A model generated the notes under the pieces. That model saw only the letters and a program-made list of their open reading frames with translations, was not told where the DNA came from and did not search any database. Below are positions 5,392 through 6,397 of a stretch of 6,397 bases of DNA, one piece after another. The stretch lies in assembly GCA_937871415.1 (NCBI GenBank), contig CALMQD010000492.1:1-6397 (forward strand), read 5' to 3'. Origin of the DNA: an uncultured Phycisphaerales bacterium. GTDB lineage: Bacteria > Planctomycetota > Phycisphaerae > Phycisphaerales > UBA1924. Numbering within the stretch: the first letter of the stretch is position 1; each line of letters begins with the position of its first letter. The translations under genes and the position numbers were made by a program.

Positions 5392-5607
5392 TCAGCGGGG
5401 CGGCTCGCCGCGTCTGATCGGCGCCGGCTGCGGCTCGGGGTCGTGCATCGGTGACGGAGGATCGCTGGCGGGAAACGTGTCCTTGAGCGCCGCGTCGATT
5501 TCCTGCTCGCTGGCAGGTCGGTCCGCGTCCGACCGATCGGCGCGGCACGCGGGCGGCTCCCGTGTGCCCGCTCGCGGCCCGGCCCCGGATGCTTGCGGAG
5601 TGACCAT
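5392..5607 (-). CDS. Small protein with FPASDPP motif
   Basis: Predicted 71-residue hydrophilic protein with no signal peptide or membrane segment. Residues 36-52, EIDAALKDTFPASDPPS, match a motif seen in many short bacterial hypothetical proteins (general form DEALxxSFPASDPP), which I recall often lying near stress genes. The rest is Pro-, Arg- and Asp-rich and probably disordered. The ATG at 5607 has no Shine-Dalgarno sequence; TATGCT (5621-5616 on this strand) lies eight bases upstream, so the mRNA may be leaderless. A later start is possible, since only the motif region is conserved. Its function is unknown. It is divergent from the two-TM gene at 5753. Confidence 0.65.
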   Translation of the reverse strand: MVTPQASGAGPRAGTREPPACRADRSDADRPASEQEIDAALKDTFPASDPPSPMHDPEPQPAPIRRGEPPR

Positions 5608-5741
5608 ATTTCACGAGCATACACCGCACACGCGCGCTCGCACGCGGGCCGCCGCGATTCTCCGCGGAAAGCGGGGATCGGTCTGAGCCACGCCTCATTC
5701 GGGGCTCACCGTCCAGCCACTCACGAAGAGAAGAGTCTGTT

Positions 5742-5746
5742 GGAGG
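5742..5746 (+). promoter_or_regulatory. Ribosome binding site of the two-TM gene
   Basis: GGAGG six bases before the ATG at 5753. It selects this Met over the in-frame Met codons at residues 24, 39, 41 and 73 of the protein. Confidence 0.75.
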
Positions 5747-5752
5747 TGTGCC

Positions 5753-6205
5753 ATGCACGGAGAACGCCCGGAACTCGAACATGAAGCGCCGTCGAGTCCT
5801 TTGGACAACCAAGAGCCCGTGATGGGTCGCCCCGCCGAAGCCGACACCCGCATCGGGGATCTACCGATGCACATGCCTGCCGCACGCGACACCGCGGCGG
5901 AAGACATCCGACGCGCATCGCACGAGGGACTTCCCGGTGACCCCAATGCGGGCCCGGGTCTTCTCGCCATGGAGATCGCCGTGATCGTGGGGGTTCTGCT
6001 GCTGGTCGCGATCGGCGTATCGGTGACGATTGGCTGGGAGCTGGGCGTCGTGGTGCTCGCTTTGGGGCTGGTCGGCCTTTTCTGGAACCCGGTCATCGGC
6101 ACCACCATCCTGCGCATTCGTGATCGCCGGGACGTCGCCGAGCTGGAAGACGCCGAGCGATCCGGAACCGCGGCGCGCATTCAACCAACCTCGCGTCCGC
6201 GATGA
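5753..6205 (+). CDS. Two-TM membrane protein of unknown function
   Basis: Predicted 150-residue protein that I do not recognise as a named family. Residues 1-71 are hydrophilic, acidic and Pro/Ala-rich (for example PGDPNAGPG at 61-69). Two hydrophobic helices follow at about 73-92 and 96-112, joined by a very short turn (IGWEL). WNPVIGTTILRIRDRR (111-126) and a charged tail rich in Asp, Glu and Arg come after. Basic residues after the second helix suggest that both ends are cytoplasmic. GGAGG before the ATG and high-GC codon use support a real gene. It lies between a divergent FPASDPP microprotein and a DUF892 gene in the same direction, 129 bases ahead, so it may belong to an envelope or oxidative stress response; this is context only. 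Confidence 0.75.
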   Translation: MHGERPELEHEAPSSPLDNQEPVMGRPAEADTRIGDLPMHMPAARDTAAEDIRRASHEGLPGDPNAGPGLLAMEIAVIVGVLLLVAIGVSVTIGWELGVVVLALGLVGLFWNPVIGTTILRIRDRRDVAELEDAERSGTAARIQPTSRPR

Positions 6206-6274
6206 GCAGGCGGCATGAGCCGCTCCTCAGTACCGCGTCACGCCACGCTTACAGCATCGAACCAACCTCTCCGG

Positions 6275-6295
6275 TCCGGCGGCGCCGCCGCCGGA
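6275..6295 (+). repeat. Perfect GC-rich hairpin before the DUF892 gene
   Basis: TCCGGCGGC (6275-6283) and GCCGCCGGA (6287-6295) are exact reverse complements with a three-base loop. The sequence after it has only TTT at 6300-6302, set off from the stem, so it is a weak terminator at best. It could end the two-TM transcript or be a structure in the leader of the next gene, whose ribosome site begins 28 bases later. Confidence 0.5.
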
Positions 6296-6322
6296 GATCG
6301 TTTCCGCGCCACACACTCACAC

Positions 6323-6328
6323 AGGAGG
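6323..6328 (+). promoter_or_regulatory. Ribosome binding site of the DUF892 gene
   Basis: AGGAGG, a full consensus Shine-Dalgarno sequence, six bases before the ATG at 6335. It is the strongest ribosome site in the window and suggests high expression. Confidence 0.85.
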
Positions 6329-6334
6329 TTGACC

Positions 6335-6397
6335 ATGTTGGAATCTCTAAAAGACCTGTTCCAGGACCAGATCCGCGACCTGTACAGCGCGGAGTCG
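6335..6397 (+). CDS. YciF/DUF892 ferritin-like protein (N-terminus only)
   Basis: Only the first 21 codons are present; the gene runs off the window. The N-terminus MLESLKDLFQDQIRDLYSAES closely follows the start of the DUF892 (YciF/YciE) family, whose members begin with a helix of the type LxDLFxxELxDLYxAE. That family is a ferritin-like four-helix bundle with a di-metal site, induced by osmotic or other stress in enterobacteria. The first metal-ligand Glu is probably in SAES, at the window end. The consensus AGGAGG and the clean start support the call. Completeness cannot be judged. Confidence 0.75.
   Translation, partial: MLESLKDLFQDQIRDLYSAES

Noticed and set aside
5378..5812. 144-codon - strand frame overlapping the FPASDPP gene and the two-TM gene
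   Set aside because: Different frame from the motif-bearing protein, overlaps a supported divergent gene, and shows no motif.

Overview
The window is a GC-rich (by eye about two-thirds G+C) stretch of bacterial chromosome. The mix fits Planctomycetota, most likely a Phycisphaerae-type organism. The pointers are an rpsP-trmD-rplS cluster without rimM, low-complexity tails on S16 and L19, a PEP-CTERM-like surface protein, and several starts without Shine-Dalgarno sequences. This assignment is inference from family knowledge; there is no rRNA or other decisive marker in the window.

Positions 1-2363 hold a translation block on the + strand. A strong terminator of an upstream transcript (3-47) is followed by rpsP (ribosomal protein S16, GTG start at 245). 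Next come a second clear terminator (655-688), trmD (tRNA m1G37 methyltransferase, TTG start at 703), a pyrimidine-rich leader, rplS (ribosomal protein L19, ATG at 1820) and a perfect terminator hairpin (2338-2363). In many bacteria this set is the rpsP-rimM-trmD-rplS operon. Here rimM is missing from its usual place, and a terminator splits rpsP from trmD.

Positions 2384-4248 hold a divergent pair. On the - strand is a small membrane protein with a GYF_2-like N-terminal domain and a DUF4190-like membrane segment. On the + strand is aroC (chorismate synthase). Neither has a convincing Shine-Dalgarno sequence. Both have a -10-like hexamer six bases before the ATG, so both may be leaderless.

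Positions 4249-4564 are a non-coding stretch with several hairpins. It leads into a secreted protein (4565-5257) with a signal peptide and a PEP-CTERM-like C-terminal anchor. Its body has a lone Cys and a FQVAVW motif like those of thioester (TED/TQXA) adhesin domains. It ends at a terminator hairpin (5311-5345).

Positions 5392-6397 look like a small stress-related accessory group. It comprises a - strand microprotein with a 'DAALKDTFPASDPPS' motif, a divergent + strand two-TM protein, and the first 21 codons of a YciF/DUF892 ferritin-like protein cut off by the window edge. No tRNA, rRNA, CRISPR array, insertion sequence or phage gene was seen. The most distinctive items are the thioester-like PEP-CTERM protein, the split rpsP/trmD arrangement, the enlarged TrmD interdomain linker and the FPASDPP microprotein.
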